Counted from the stretch's first letter, positions 18,551-28,113 are shown. The stretch is 64,000 bases of DNA from CAZSSM01 sp964609385 (GCA_964609385.1 CAZSSM010000004.1:62001-126000), one strand, 5' to 3'. Numbers and translations: made by a program. Notes: a model not told the origin generated them from the letters alone.

Positions 18551-19888
18551 TCATGCGGCCGGATCGGTCCCGAAGCAAGGGGCCTCCCGAGCCTCCTCAG
18601 GCCAATCGACCGGTCGGCCCGTCATGAGGGCGTCGATGGCGCACCTCAACCGCGAGGCCATCTCGGGACAGCCGTTCGCGGCCGCGTACGCGATCCGCGA
18701 CTCGGCCTGAACGCTCGACGCGGTCGACTCCGAACTCCTCGGATCGAGCAGACGTCCGACCGCCTCGACGAATTCGGGACCAGTGGAGGCCACCACCATC
18801 CGATCGTGGTGCAGTTCGCACTCCGGCAGCCGCGTCGAGACGATCGGCCGGCCGCTGCCCATGTAGTCCATAATCTTGGTCGGGCAACAGACCTGATTGA
18901 AGGGATGCGACTCGGCATAAGGGATCAAGCAGATATCGAAGCTTCGGATCCAGGCCCCCAACGAGTCTTGAGGCTGCCAGCCAACGGCCTGCACATTGGG
19001 CCGGGCGAGGCAGCGGGTCCGAGCAGCACGCCATGCCGAACCGGTCGGCGTCCGTCTCGAGGTGATCCGACCGACCAGGAGGATCGTCGAGTTGGGCAAC
19101 GCCTCGGCCAGGCGGTCCAGCAACGCCCAGTCGACCCGGTCTTCCAGAGAACCGACGTAGCCCAGGATGGGTCGAGGGAGATCGCGCATGGAGGTCGAGG
19201 GGATCGGCTCGGGTCGCTCGGGGATCGGCTCGCCGCGTTCCCACGACGGATGCACGCTCCACGATGGCGCGCCATGGGGCAGATGCACGATCCGCTCGGC
19301 GCGATCGGGCATCGACGCCCGCATCCGGTCGCGTTGGATCCGCGACACGCAGGCGACCAGATCCGATTCGGCCAGCAGCGACGTCTCGAGCCGGAGGAGT
19401 CCGGATCGACTCCGGGGCCAATACAGGGCGTAGTCATCGACGTTCAAGTAGATGCTCAAGTCCGGATCGACCAGGTCGCGGAGGTACCGGTAGTGCGGGT
19501 AGGTCATCACCAAGACGAGCCGACGTCCTCGACCGTATCGACGATGCCAGTGCCGGATCGTCCGAGCCATCGGTCGCATCCCGAGTCGGGAGACCCGTTT
19601 CATCCAGCCGGGAGGAAGGACCAGATCGCGTCGCCACGTCCCCTCGGCCACTCGACGCGTCGGTCGATTCCAACGCCAAGGGGCGAGTCGACGGTTCCAC
19701 GCGTTCCGCCAATCGATGCCCGTCAGCAGGAGCGTCGGACAGTCGCGCGTCGCCCAGGCTCGGAAGAGATGCTCCGTCGTGTACCAATTGATGTCGGCCA
19801 CCGCGATGCAATAGCCGTCAACGTCGATCGGCGAAGTGACGGGCGGGCTCGCGGGCGATGGGTCGTCGCTCCCTGAGGGTGGCGGCAT
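18551..19888 (-). CDS. GT-B glycosyltransferase
   Basis: A 445-residue cytoplasmic glycosyltransferase of the GT1/GT4 type. The N-terminal half contains LVLVMTYPHYRYLRDLVDPDLSIYLNVDDYALYW and the donor side has LGYVGSLEDRVDW, NSTILLVGRI, VGWQPQDSLGAWIRSFDICLIPY and the nucleotide-sugar region NQVCCPTKIMDYMGSGRPIVST. This pattern matches proteins that transfer sugars to exopolysaccharide or lipid-linked intermediates. The acceptor cannot be inferred. It sits 146 nt upstream of the MFS gene on the same strand. A long open frame on the opposite strand (18443-19876) is a shadow. Confidence 0.88.
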   Translation of the reverse strand: MPPPSGSDDPSPASPPVTSPIDVDGYCIAVADINWYTTEHLFRAWATRDCPTLLLTGIDWRNAWNRRLAPWRWNRPTRRVAEGTWRRDLVLPPGWMKRVSRLGMRPMARTIRHWHRRYGRGRRLVLVMTYPHYRYLRDLVDPDLSIYLNVDDYALYWPRSRSGLLRLETSLLAESDLVACVSRIQRDRMRASMPDRAERIVHLPHGAPSWSVHPSWERGEPIPERPEPIPSTSMRDLPRPILGYVGSLEDRVDWALLDRLAEALPNSTILLVGRITSRRTPTGSAWRAARTRCLARPNVQAVGWQPQDSLGAWIRSFDICLIPYAESHPFNQVCCPTKIMDYMGSGRPIVSTRLPECELHHDRMVVASTGPEFVEAVGRLLDPRSSESTASSVQAESRIAYAAANGCPEMASRLRCAIDALMTGRPVDWPEEAREAPCFGTDPAA

Positions 19889-20020
19889 AGCAGGCTCCCG
19901 GTGTCATCCTTGAGGAGTCGACAGGGTAATCGGGTCGGTCCGGATGTCAACGGGAGAGCGAGGGAGCCTCAACGTGCTGCTTAGGTACGATCCACGAGGA
20001 TCGTCGGCTTGAGGAATCCC

Positions 20021-21061
20021 TCAAGGCTCGGCTCGGACCGTCGCGAAGATCCGAGCCACGGCGACCGGACCGTCCTCCGGATCACTCTCCGAGCCGTCAT
20101 CGATCCGGAATCGGAGCCGATGGTGCCAGGTGCCGATCGTCTCGGGGGCCTCGAATCGGACGAGGATCCGCTGCGTCGTCTGGGGCGGATCTTTGGGAAG
20201 AGAGAAGGCCAGTTCCTCGGCCGGATCGAGCACTTCGGCGATCCGGAACGGTTCCTCACCGCGGACGATCAACGCCTTGGTGATCCGATCCCCCGGCGCG
20301 ATCGGACCGATCTTGAGGATCGACGGCGCGATCCGGAACCGTGGACGGATCTCCGCATGCACGGTCAGGGGGATTCGGGGCGCGATCTCACTGGTCGTCA
20401 CCAACGAGATCCGTTCGCGCAAACGCCCGACCGGCGCATCAGGGGACAATTGGACCCGAATCCGAATCGGACGTCCCAGACCTGGACGTCGAGGTCGGCT
20501 CATCCGCGCTTTCAGATGAGGCGAGCCGGAGACGAGGTCGCTCAGTTCCCAGTCATTGTCATTTCCTAAATAGACCAGGTCGATGTCCCGTTCGGGCGAG
20601 TCACCCGGCGAGACCGGACCGAAGTCGACCAGGCCCGGTTCCAGGAGGATCTCGGAGCGGATGAAGCAAGTCACTTTCAGGTCGACCTCGGCCGAGCGGG
20701 GACGATCCAGGATCAGGGTGACGCCGGTCGACCATGCCTCGCCGTACTGGGACGTGTCGGCGGTCAACTCGACGTATGACCGGGTCCGCGGAGGCAGGAC
20801 GCGGACGGGGAGCCGAAGATTGCTGCAACCACAACGGAGCCGATAATCGCGGATCCGGATGGTCTGGTCGGTCGAATTGACGATCGGGAAGCGATGTGAC
20901 AGGACGCTCCCCTGCGCCACGTAGCCGAACTCGTGGATCTGCTCGGGGAAGACCGTACGGGTCCACTCCTGGGCGAAGGCGTCGGATGATCCGACGCCCA
21001 ATCCCAATCCCAGCCGGAACGCAAGCGATATGAGGAGAAGGGGAACGGCCCCGATGTGCAT
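20021..21061 (-). CDS. exported DUF1573-type protein
   Basis: A 346-residue protein with a signal peptide (MHIGAVPLLLISLAFRLGLG..., cleavage near AFAQ). ATG 21061 has GGAG 8 nt upstream; the 44-codon extension is disregarded. An N-terminal Ig-like DUF1573 domain is evident at about residues 30-130: FGYVAQGSVLSHRFPIVNSTDQTIRIRDYRLRCGCSNL with its conserved C-G-C, and LPPRTRSYVELTADTSQYGEAW. Two more related beta-sandwich repeats follow (LVDFGPVSPGDSPERDIDL and ILKIGPIAPGDRITKALIV). The family is abundant in planctomycetes and bacteroidetes. Function unknown, likely periplasmic. Confidence 0.8.
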   Translation of the reverse strand: MHIGAVPLLLISLAFRLGLGLGVGSSDAFAQEWTRTVFPEQIHEFGYVAQGSVLSHRFPIVNSTDQTIRIRDYRLRCGCSNLRLPVRVLPPRTRSYVELTADTSQYGEAWSTGVTLILDRPRSAEVDLKVTCFIRSEILLEPGLVDFGPVSPGDSPERDIDLVYLGNDNDWELSDLVSGSPHLKARMSRPRRPGLGRPIRIRVQLSPDAPVGRLRERISLVTTSEIAPRIPLTVHAEIRPRFRIAPSILKIGPIAPGDRITKALIVRGEEPFRIAEVLDPAEELAFSLPKDPPQTTQRILVRFEAPETIGTWHHRLRFRIDDGSESDPEDGPVAVARIFATVRAEP

Positions 21062-21667
21062 CGAGAGGACTCCAAACCCGTCGACTTGGCGGAGATGTTG
21101 GCGACCGCTGGCGATTCCCCGAGAGATCGTTCGAGGACCGAGCCGATCCGAATCGCGTGAGACGGCCAGCCCGAATGGATTACCGATCGACACGGAGTCG
21201 TCAGTTCTTGATCAGATCGGATTTCGACCGGGAATTGATGCGGTTGAATCATGCGTCGCGTCATAAACTAGATTATCATCGCGAGGGCTCGATCGACCGA
21301 GAAACCCGGATTCGTCGTCGCCTGAAGGCCCCCACGATCCACGCAACCCTCCGCGGCGACCCGCTCGCCAAAGATCGTGTCGGCCGATGCCAGGTCACCC
21401 TAGGAGTCTCATCGGAGATCGACGTGGATGGCCGTCAGAACTCGGGGTGTGTCTGGAACATCGACATCGACGGTAGCGCAGTATCCCATTCGGCCCGCCC
21501 TTGGATCACGACCGGGTCGCTTGAAATCCCCGAGATTGCTCCCAAACGATGAAGGAATTCAGGAACGTGGGCCTGGTGTTCCGAATTCGCCGGCCGCTCG
21601 GCGTGTCGCCGACTGGTCCCGACCGGGCCATCCGCCTTCCCTATCGCCGTGAAGTGAGTGGTTAACC
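21062..21667. other. intergenic region between divergent genes, about 600 nt
   Basis: Separates the DUF1573 gene from the STAS gene. A 131-codon frame (21157-21552, plus) crosses it, but its composition (many Arg and Ser, no hydrophobic pattern) argues against a gene. An AT-rich patch at about 21260-21285 is a possible promoter location. Nothing else recognised. Confidence 0.4.
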
Positions 21668-22114
21668 ATGCTCAAGCCGCGTGTCGAGACACGGGTTGAG
21701 GACGGACAGATGTTCGCCGAGTTCTGGGATTGTTACCGGCTCGACGTTGCGCCCGTCCAGGATCTCCGCGACCAATTTGAAGCGCATCGCAAGTCCCAGG
21801 GCCGCCCGCATCTAATCCTGAATATGTCGGGCGTGACCTTCGCCGGCTCGACCGTACTCGGCCTGTTCCTACAAATGTATCGCTCGGCCAAGCCCTCGGG
21901 GGGGCGGATCGCGCTCTACAACGTCGACCACAACGTTCGCGAGGTCTTCCGCGCCAGCCGCCTCGACCCCTTCTTCGAGTTCACCGAGTCCCACGAACAG
22001 GCCGTCGAGCAACTCAAGGGGCCGCCCCCGGAATTGGGACGCGCCTCCGGCAGCGCAGGCCCGACCTCGACCCCGCTCCGACGGATCAAACGGGACAAGC
22101 CCGATACCCCCTGA
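21668..22114 (+). CDS. STAS-domain protein (anti-sigma-factor antagonist type)
   Basis: A 148-residue cytoplasmic protein. Residues 10-115 form a STAS domain: VEDGQMFAEFWDCYRLDVAPVQDLRDQF, then LILNMSGVTFAGSTVLGLFLQMYRSAK, then GGRIALYNVDHNVREVFRASRLDPFFEF. In SpoIIAA-like antagonists the phosphorylated Ser lies in 'D-S-S-G'; here the loop reads AGSTVLG, so Ser or Thr could still be a phospho-acceptor. The family binds anti-sigma kinases to release sigma factors. The cognate kinase is not in this window. The tail (from 120) is Pro/Gly-rich and probably disordered. A shadow frame on the opposite strand is rejected. Confidence 0.87.
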   Translation: MLKPRVETRVEDGQMFAEFWDCYRLDVAPVQDLRDQFEAHRKSQGRPHLILNMSGVTFAGSTVLGLFLQMYRSAKPSGGRIALYNVDHNVREVFRASRLDPFFEFTESHEQAVEQLKGPPPELGRASGSAGPTSTPLRRIKRDKPDTP

Positions 22115-22203
22115 TTCGACCTGGACAGCGATCAGCCGGTCGCTGCTGGAATCGTCCACGTCTCGTTCCATGGCATTCGGCTCGCTCCGCCTTCGACATG
22201 CGT

Positions 22204-23640
22204 TCAAAGGCGATGGCGGCTCCACGAGCCTTCCAGGAACAGGGCGGCCATGGCCAGGCCACGGAAGAGCAGGTCCAGGCACATGGCTGTCCAGGCCACG
22301 CCGAGCCCGACGACCGGTCCGGCCTCCATCGGCATCAACCAGGCGGTCATCGGGATCCGGATCCCCAGGAACCCGACGAGCACGACGCCTAAGGTTGGTC
22401 GATTGATTCCCGCGCCGCGCAAGGCCCCTCGAAGCACGTCGAAGGTGGCCATCGCCGGCATTGCGAAGGCGACCAGGCGAAGCGCCGGCACCCCGGCGGC
22501 CAGGACGTCGGGTCGCCGATCCCAGCCGCCCAGAAACGCGGCGAACATCGCGGGTGCGCCGACCAGGAAGACGACCCCGATCAGGCTCAACGTCAAGACG
22601 CACCAGAGCCAGGCCGATCGCCCGCAACGCCGGGCCCTTGGGGCATCATCGGCCCCCAACGCCTGTCCGACCATTGTCGAGGCCGCCACGGCGAACGCAT
22701 CAGCGCTCAGGTAGGCCAGCGACTCGCAACGGATCGCCAACCCGTGGGCCGCCGTGGCCACCTCGCCCAGTCGGTTGATCATCGACAGGAACCAGAGGTG
22801 GCACGAGACGCTGAAGACCCCCTCGATGGCGGCCGGTAGACTGATCGCCACGATTCGCCTCAGCCGCTCCCAATCGGGTCGCAGATCGCTCCAAGTGATC
22901 CGGAGCCGGAGCCAGCCGCGGAACAGTCCGGTCAGCAACAGCCCCGCCCCGACCAACTCACCGCAGACCGTCCCGCAGGCCACGCCGAGCAGGCCCAGCC
23001 TGGGGAGGCCGGCCAGGCCGATTGCCAAGGCCCAACTGACCGGCACGTTGATCAGGTTGACCAGGACCATGATCCGGAACCCGGTCCGCGTATCGCCGGC
23101 GCCTCGGAGACAGGCGATCCCCGACTGAAGCACCGCCAAGGCCGGCGCGGCCAGGAGGATCAGGCTCCAGTAGCCGATCGCCGCATCGAGGGATTGTCCT
23201 TGCAGATTCAGGGCCTCGAGCAAGGTGGCGGCCGTCAACAAGCCGATCAGGCCGCTAGCTAACCCGACCAGAACCGCCAAGCCGATCGCCTGTCCGGTGA
23301 CTGCCCGCGCTTCGTCCCAACGGCCCGCGCCGATCCGTTGGGCGACCAAGGCCAAGGCACCGGCCGTCGTCAGGAGCCAGACGTTGCCCAAAAACCACGA
23401 GAGGTAGCCGCAGACCGAGACGGCCGCCAACTCGCTCCGACTCAGGAAGATGCCGGTCAAAATCGTGTCGGAGAGCCCGACCAGGTAGAGCATCGCCTGT
23501 TCGGCGAGCACCGGCCTCGCGAGGCGAAACAGGGCTGCCCGGACCGGTTCGGGCTGAGTCGAGCGGTTCTCGACGGCTGGTCTCAGGCTCGATTCGACGG
23601 TCGGCGCATCGGTCGGCGCGACCTGCTTCGGCTCCGTCAT
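22204..23640 (-). CDS. MATE-family efflux transporter
   Basis: An inner-membrane multidrug and toxin extrusion transporter, 478 residues, about 12 membrane spans in two similar halves. The conserved first-helix segment (LARPVLAEQAMLYLVGLSDTILTGIFLS) and the repeated 'G-A-G-D-T-R-x-G' loop (CLRGAGDTRTGFRIMVLVNLINVPVSW) are diagnostic, with the equivalent loop in the second half at VLRGALRGAGINRPTLG. Exports cationic compounds in exchange for Na+ or H+ in known members. ATG 23640 is used; it has only GAGG immediately upstream, so an upstream start cannot be fully excluded. It faces away from folD. Confidence 0.92.
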   Translation of the reverse strand: MTEPKQVAPTDAPTVESSLRPAVENRSTQPEPVRAALFRLARPVLAEQAMLYLVGLSDTILTGIFLSRSELAAVSVCGYLSWFLGNVWLLTTAGALALVAQRIGAGRWDEARAVTGQAIGLAVLVGLASGLIGLLTAATLLEALNLQGQSLDAAIGYWSLILLAAPALAVLQSGIACLRGAGDTRTGFRIMVLVNLINVPVSWALAIGLAGLPRLGLLGVACGTVCGELVGAGLLLTGLFRGWLRLRITWSDLRPDWERLRRIVAISLPAAIEGVFSVSCHLWFLSMINRLGEVATAAHGLAIRCESLAYLSADAFAVAASTMVGQALGADDAPRARRCGRSAWLWCVLTLSLIGVVFLVGAPAMFAAFLGGWDRRPDVLAAGVPALRLVAFAMPAMATFDVLRGALRGAGINRPTLGVVLVGFLGIRIPMTAWLMPMEAGPVVGLGVAWTAMCLDLLFRGLAMAALFLEGSWSRHRL

Positions 23641-23897
23641 CCTCGAGCCGCCCGTCGTGTCTCGTCGCGGTCGTCCACGGTTCCCCCATCCAAACGCGAT
23701 GCGACGCCGGGTCGCCGCTTGCTCATCCCCCAGCGATCCGCATAATGGCGATCCTGTCCCGAGCACACAAGCCGCGATCGCGAACAGTCCGCCCGGTCGG
23801 GTCACCTCCGTCTCGACGGCGTACTCGACCCGCCGTTCGCGTTCAGGCGTGCGGCGCGTCGGGAGTCTCGCGTTTCACCCGAAAGGACGGCAGACAC

Positions 23898-24785
23898 GTG
23901 TCAGCGCGTGTGATCGATGGCAAGGCGCTCGCAAAGCGGATCCGCTCCACCATGACGCGGGACGTTCAGCAACGCCTCGACGTGCGCGGGACGCCGCCGG
24001 GGCTGAGCGTGATTCTGATCGGCGAGAACCCGGCAAGCCAGGTCTATGTCCGGAACAAGCAGAACGCCTGCGTCGAGGTCGGGATCCAGAGCGACCTGAT
24101 CAGCCTGCCCGTCGAGGTCCCGGAATCCGAGGTGTTGGCGCGGATCGATCGGCTCAATACCGATCCACTGGTCCATGGGATCCTCGTCCAACTGCCCCTA
24201 CCCGCCCACATCGATGCCGACCGCGTGACCCGCGCGATCGATCCGCGCAAGGACGTCGACGGCTTCCACCCCGAGAACGTCGGCCTGCTCAGCATGGGTC
24301 GGCCCCGGTTCATCCCCTGCACACCATTGGGCGTCCTGACCATCCTCCAGGACATCGAATATCCGATCGCCGGCTCGCACGCGGTCATCGTGGGACGTTC
24401 TTCAATCGTGGGTCGACCGATGTCTCAGTTGCTCCTTCAGCGCGGGGCGAGCGGCGACGCGACGGTCACGGTCTGTCACTCCAAGACGCCGGACGTGACC
24501 CGATACACCAGCCAAGCCGATATCTTGATCGCCGCCATGGGACAGCCTGAGGCGATCGGGCCGACCTGGGTCAAGCCGGGCGCAGTGGTCATCGATGTCG
24601 GGATCCACCGCCGCGACGACAACTCGCTCTGTGGCGACGTCCAGTTCGAGCCGGTCGCCGAGGTCGCCTCGGCCATCACCCCGGTCCCCGGCGGCGTCGG
24701 CCCCTTGACCGTCACGATGCTCATAAAAAACACTCTGCTGGCGGCGCGTTTGGCCGACGAACGGGGCGAACGGCCCCCACTCTGA
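23898..24785 (+). CDS. folD: bifunctional methylenetetrahydrofolate dehydrogenase/cyclohydrolase
   Basis: Cytoplasmic one-carbon enzyme that converts 5,10-methylene-THF to 10-formyl-THF via methenyl-THF, using NADP. GTG 23898 gives 295 residues, in line with the family (about 288), with AAAGGA about 10 nt upstream. The N-terminal extension to 23745 is not credible. Catalytic residues are visible: Y and K in QVYVRNK (the Y-x-x-x-K pair near residues 50-54), the QLPLPAHID segment, the NADP loop VGRSSIVGRP and the signature PVPGGVGPLTVTML. It is followed 26 nt later by a TIM-barrel isomerase on the same strand. Confidence 0.95.
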   Translation: MSARVIDGKALAKRIRSTMTRDVQQRLDVRGTPPGLSVILIGENPASQVYVRNKQNACVEVGIQSDLISLPVEVPESEVLARIDRLNTDPLVHGILVQLPLPAHIDADRVTRAIDPRKDVDGFHPENVGLLSMGRPRFIPCTPLGVLTILQDIEYPIAGSHAVIVGRSSIVGRPMSQLLLQRGASGDATVTVCHSKTPDVTRYTSQADILIAAMGQPEAIGPTWVKPGAVVIDVGIHRRDDNSLCGDVQFEPVAEVASAITPVPGGVGPLTVTMLIKNTLLAARLADERGERPPL

Positions 24786-24811
24786 TCCCGTGATCGAGGA
24801 GATCTCCAACG

Positions 24812-25639
24812 ATGATCCGGTTCGGCATCTGTAACGAGTTGTTCGTCGACCAAGAACTCCCTGAGATTTGCACATTCGTTAAATCCCTGGGATATGATGG
24901 GCTCGAACTGGCCCCCTTCACTCTAGCCCCGACGATCACCGAACTCTCCTCCGAGCGTCGCGCGGAGGTCCGTCGGATCATCGCCGACGCGGGCCTGGAG
25001 ACGATCGGCTTGCACTGGCTGTTGGCGAAGACCAACGGCCTCCACTTGACCTCGACCGACGCCGGTGTCCGACAACGGACCGCCGATTACCTGAAGGCTC
25101 TGGCCGAGGCGAGCCGAGATCTGGGAGGAACCCTGATGGTCTTGGGCTCGCCCGACCAACGCAACCTGCCCGAAGGCGTCTCGTATGAGCAAGGGGTCGA
25201 CTATGCCCTGGACGTGCTCGGCCAGGTCACAACGACGCTCGACGCGGCTGAGGTCGACCTCTGTTTCGAGCCGCTCTCGCCCAAAGAGACCGATTTCGTC
25301 AACACCTGCGCCCAGACGGTCGCCCTACTCGATCAGCTCGGCCATCCGCGTGTTAAACTGCATATGGATGTCAAGGCTCAGTCGGCCGAGCCGAATCGGA
25401 CCGTTCCCGAGCTGATCGGGCAATTCGCCTCTCGAACCGGCCACTTCCACGCCAACGACGTCAACCTGCGTGGGCCGGGTATGGGCGCGATCGACTTCGA
25501 CCCGATCCTCAAGGCGTTGGTCGCTTCGCCTTATGATGGTTGGGTCTCCGTCGAGGTCTTCGACTTCGAGCCGGGCGCTCAGGCGACTGCCCAACAGAGC
25601 ATTGCTTGCCTCCGATCGGCCTTCGAAAAGGCGTCTTGA
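24812..25639 (+). CDS. sugar phosphate isomerase/epimerase (TIM barrel)
   Basis: A 275-residue AP-endonuclease-2-type TIM barrel. Strand segments are clear: MIRFGICNELF, FVKSLGYDGLELAPF, GLETIGLHWLL, LMVLGSPDQRN, LCFEPLSPKETDF, VKLHMDVKAQS, HFHANDVNLRGPGMG and GWVSVEVFDFEPG. The Glu (CFEP), Asp (MDVKA), His (HFHAND) and final Glu (VEVFD) match the metal-binding set of xylose-isomerase-like epimerases. It starts 26 nt after folD with a strong GAGGAG, so co-transcription is likely. Substrate unknown (hydroxypyruvate, keto-sugars or inositols in known relatives). Confidence 0.88.
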   Translation: MIRFGICNELFVDQELPEICTFVKSLGYDGLELAPFTLAPTITELSSERRAEVRRIIADAGLETIGLHWLLAKTNGLHLTSTDAGVRQRTADYLKALAEASRDLGGTLMVLGSPDQRNLPEGVSYEQGVDYALDVLGQVTTTLDAAEVDLCFEPLSPKETDFVNTCAQTVALLDQLGHPRVKLHMDVKAQSAEPNRTVPELIGQFASRTGHFHANDVNLRGPGMGAIDFDPILKALVASPYDGWVSVEVFDFEPGAQATAQQSIACLRSAFEKAS

Positions 25640-25667
25640 ACGCCTCACAAAGCGGTCTGTGTGACCT

Positions 25668-25726
25668 GATTCATTGATTTAAATGCATGTTTTTGGGTTG
25701 TTTCGAAGATTGGTAATCAATGAATC
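25668..25726. terminator. hairpin downstream of the isomerase gene
   Basis: Perfect 12-bp inverted repeat GATTCATTGATT (25668-25679) and AATCAATGAATC (25715-25726), with a 35-nt loop, starting 29 nt past the stop at 25639. It is AT-rich and lacks a run of T, so it may be a transcript-end stem or a protein-binding site rather than a standard intrinsic terminator. Confidence 0.4.
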
Positions 25727-25830
25727 AACGAGGCCTAAACGAAGAAGATCGCCGATGTTCGGGTCAGTATTGTAGGCTTGTTCTAAGTTTATAGATATAT
25801 TATAGAAGGTCTATTTCATGTTCTCAGGGG

Positions 25831-25871
25831 GGCAGCAGAGTGGCTTCTGTCAATAGCGCCGCTCTGCTGCC
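25831..25871. terminator. GC hairpin between convergent genes
   Basis: GGCAGCAGAG (25831-25840) pairs perfectly with CTCTGCTGCC (25862-25871) across a 21-nt loop. It lies between the convergent isomerase and ECF genes, 118 nt from the end of the latter. A bidirectional transcription-end stem is the likely role. The 25640-25988 gap holds no gene. Confidence 0.4.
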
Positions 25872-25988
25872 GGCAGTCATCGTCTCATATCGATTCGACC
25901 ATCGTGACCGATCGGGATCCGGGGTTGGTCAGATGGCCGCGTCGAAGACTCTGGAGGGTCGAGATTGGTATTCGAAAAGGAGTGAGGA

Positions 25989-27803
25989 TTACCGACCTGA
26001 TTGTGGTTCGAGCGCACGGATTTGGATGTGACCCAGGATCGTCGTGGCTTTGAGCAGGGCGTCGGGTTCGGAACGGCTGGGGCCTGGCCAATCGTTGCGG
26101 ACGCCGCCCATCCGGGATGAGGTCTCCACCTCGAGGTTCTGGTCGGGCTCCAGGGCGATGTTGAGGCGGCCGTTCTTGGCCGAGATCTCATGCCATGCGT
26201 CTCCGGTCTCGGATTCGCTGAGGGCCCCGAGCCGACCGCGGAACGTGACCGGTCCGTTGTTCGATTGGATCCCGAGCTTGCCGATGTCGCCATCGACGGT
26301 GACCGGTCCGTTGTTCGAGGCGACCTGCAATGTGCCGATCGCACCCTTGGTCGTCACCGGACCGTTCCTCGTGTCGATCGCCACGGCGCGGGCATCGCCC
26401 TCGACCTGGACCCCTCCATTTCTGGATTCGACGTCGATTTTATCAGTAACGTTCTTGAGGGTAATCGGTCCGTTGCGCGACTCGGCCGTGATCGGCCCCT
26501 CCAGATCGCTGGCTTGGATCGGACCGCTGCTGGTGGTCAACCGCAGGCGAGCCCGGACCGGGACTCGGACCGTGATCTCGCCGTTGAGGCGATCCTCGGA
26601 GGTCATCTTGTCGGGGCCGTTGGCGACGATGCTCAGCTTGTCCTTTTCCGGACTCTCCTCGAAGTCGAGCTGGATCCGGTTCAGGTTCTCCCGAGCGGTT
26701 TGCTCATCGGTCCCCGATGCCTTGAGCGTGATCTCGACCTCGACCCGATCGGTCGATCCGCCCGGGGTCACGATGATCTGACCGGGGATCTCCTCGATGA
26801 TCCGGACCTCGACGTTCGGGGTGACCTCGAAGGAGCGGGTCACGACGCGACTAGCCTCAACGCGGGCGACGGCCGTCGTAACGGGACTATCCGGCGGCTG
26901 GGATTCCGCCGGGGCTTCGGGCTGTTGGATCGCCAACGCCAGGCCGAGGATCAGGGATGTGATGGTCAGGGAGATCCCCGAAAGGATCGTTGTTGTGCTG
27001 AAGAGCATGGAGGGTTGAGTTCCTGAAGCGAGCGCCGCGACGGCCTTGGGGATCGCCAAGGTGATCTCGCGCTGGCCGACGGTCGCGGTTTGGACCATCG
27101 AGGTGATGGCCTGGCGGGTTGGGGTGACCAGGACCGTCGGGTCGAGCCGGAGCACCGGCGCGATCAACGCCAGGTCCCGCGCCTCGATCCCTCGACGCTC
27201 CAGATCGTGCCGAAGCCGAGCCCGGGCCCGCGCCAATCGGCTCCGGACCGTCCCGATCGGACAGCTCAAGCGTTCGGCGGCGACCGGGTGGGTGAGCCCC
27301 TGCAGGTAGCAGAGTTCGACCGGGATTCGGAGCGAATCGGGCAGACGTTCCAGGGCGTCGAGGACTGCGGCGACTTCCTCATCGGGTGTTCGGCTCACGG
27401 CCCGCTCGGGGATCGCCGCCAAGGTTTCCGGCTCGGCCTGAGCCGGACCGCGTCCTCGACGGCGCGCCGCCCGACTGGCCACCCGCTTGGCGACCCCGAA
27501 GAGCCAGGACGCCAAGGAACGGTGGGCCCAGAGCCGGTCGGCCTTGCCGATCAGGACCACGAAGGTGGCTTGCACCACGTCATCGCGGTCGTGGTCGTCC
27601 AGTCGGTAGCGTCGACAGGCCGCCTCGACCAACCGCAGATGCCGTTTAAACAGCACCGCGATGGCCAACTGCGCGCTGGCGGTGTCCGACGCCGTCGCAA
27701 TCCGTCGGAGCAGCGCAGCGTCGTCCAGACCGGCCAGCGCCCCGTGCTCGTAGATGGTTTCGGCGAGCTGGGGTCGGTTTCCCCGCAACGCTGAGGCGGA
27801 CAT
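25989..27803 (-). CDS. ECF sigma factor fused to membrane segment and DUF4097-like beta-repeat domain
   Basis: A 604-residue fusion. ATG 27803 with GAGGGA about 6 nt upstream. Residues 28-115 are sigma region 2 (LLRRIATASDTASAQLAIAVLFKRHL..., DDVVQATFVVL), and 145-195 are region 4 (LERLPDSLRIPVELCYLQGLTHPVAAERLSCPIGTVRSRLARARARL). A single hydrophobic span lies at about 268-292. The C-terminal 300 residues are predicted beta-helix, with at least six 'NGP-(I/V)-T' units (SRNGPITLKNVTD, TRNGPVTTKGAIG, SNNGPVTVDGDIG), as in DUF4097 adhesin-like domains. Sigma factors with such tails are known in planctomycetes; the tail probably acts as a built-in sensor or anti-sigma element with its beta part outside. 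Monocistronic. Confidence 0.88.
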   Translation of the reverse strand: MSASALRGNRPQLAETIYEHGALAGLDDAALLRRIATASDTASAQLAIAVLFKRHLRLVEAACRRYRLDDHDRDDVVQATFVVLIGKADRLWAHRSLASWLFGVAKRVASRAARRRGRGPAQAEPETLAAIPERAVSRTPDEEVAAVLDALERLPDSLRIPVELCYLQGLTHPVAAERLSCPIGTVRSRLARARARLRHDLERRGIEARDLALIAPVLRLDPTVLVTPTRQAITSMVQTATVGQREITLAIPKAVAALASGTQPSMLFSTTTILSGISLTITSLILGLALAIQQPEAPAESQPPDSPVTTAVARVEASRVVTRSFEVTPNVEVRIIEEIPGQIIVTPGGSTDRVEVEITLKASGTDEQTARENLNRIQLDFEESPEKDKLSIVANGPDKMTSEDRLNGEITVRVPVRARLRLTTSSGPIQASDLEGPITAESRNGPITLKNVTDKIDVESRNGGVQVEGDARAVAIDTRNGPVTTKGAIGTLQVASNNGPVTVDGDIGKLGIQSNNGPVTFRGRLGALSESETGDAWHEISAKNGRLNIALEPDQNLEVETSSRMGGVRNDWPGPSRSEPDALLKATTILGHIQIRALEPQSGR

Positions 27804-28113
27804 GTGCGTCCCTCGTTCGTGATCACCCGGACGACCCCCCGTGGGCCGTCCAGCACTGCCATGCCGCGAAAGGCTCGACCAATCGCGCCGGCATTTTTTT
27901 TGTTTTTTTGGCAACATCGACTTTTTTAGTGACATATGCGGCAGATTTGGTATATTTGCCAACAGCTTTGGCATCTCCACTTGCAAGGACACCGTACAGC
28001 TCCTTCAGGTCGAAGTGGCTGTGGCCTACTGCGGTGCTCTCTGAAAACGCCAAAGCTTCTCCCGGTGGGCACATCTGGCAAACTTAGGGGCTTGATGAAT
28101 CCTAATTGTCCCT
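27804..28113. other. low-GC intergenic stretch upstream of the ECF gene
   Basis: Contains a T-rich run at 27893-27933 (two blocks of seven or more T) that stands out from the GC-rich surroundings. An 83-codon minus-strand frame (27823-28074) is Lys/Ala-rich and unrecognised; I do not call it. Together with the transposase remnant beside it, this looks like a scarred insertion site. Confidence 0.35.

Noticed and set aside
18443..19876. A 477-codon plus-strand frame opposite the glycosyltransferase
   Set aside because: Arg/Gly/Asp-rich shadow; the opposite strand has clear GT-B motifs.
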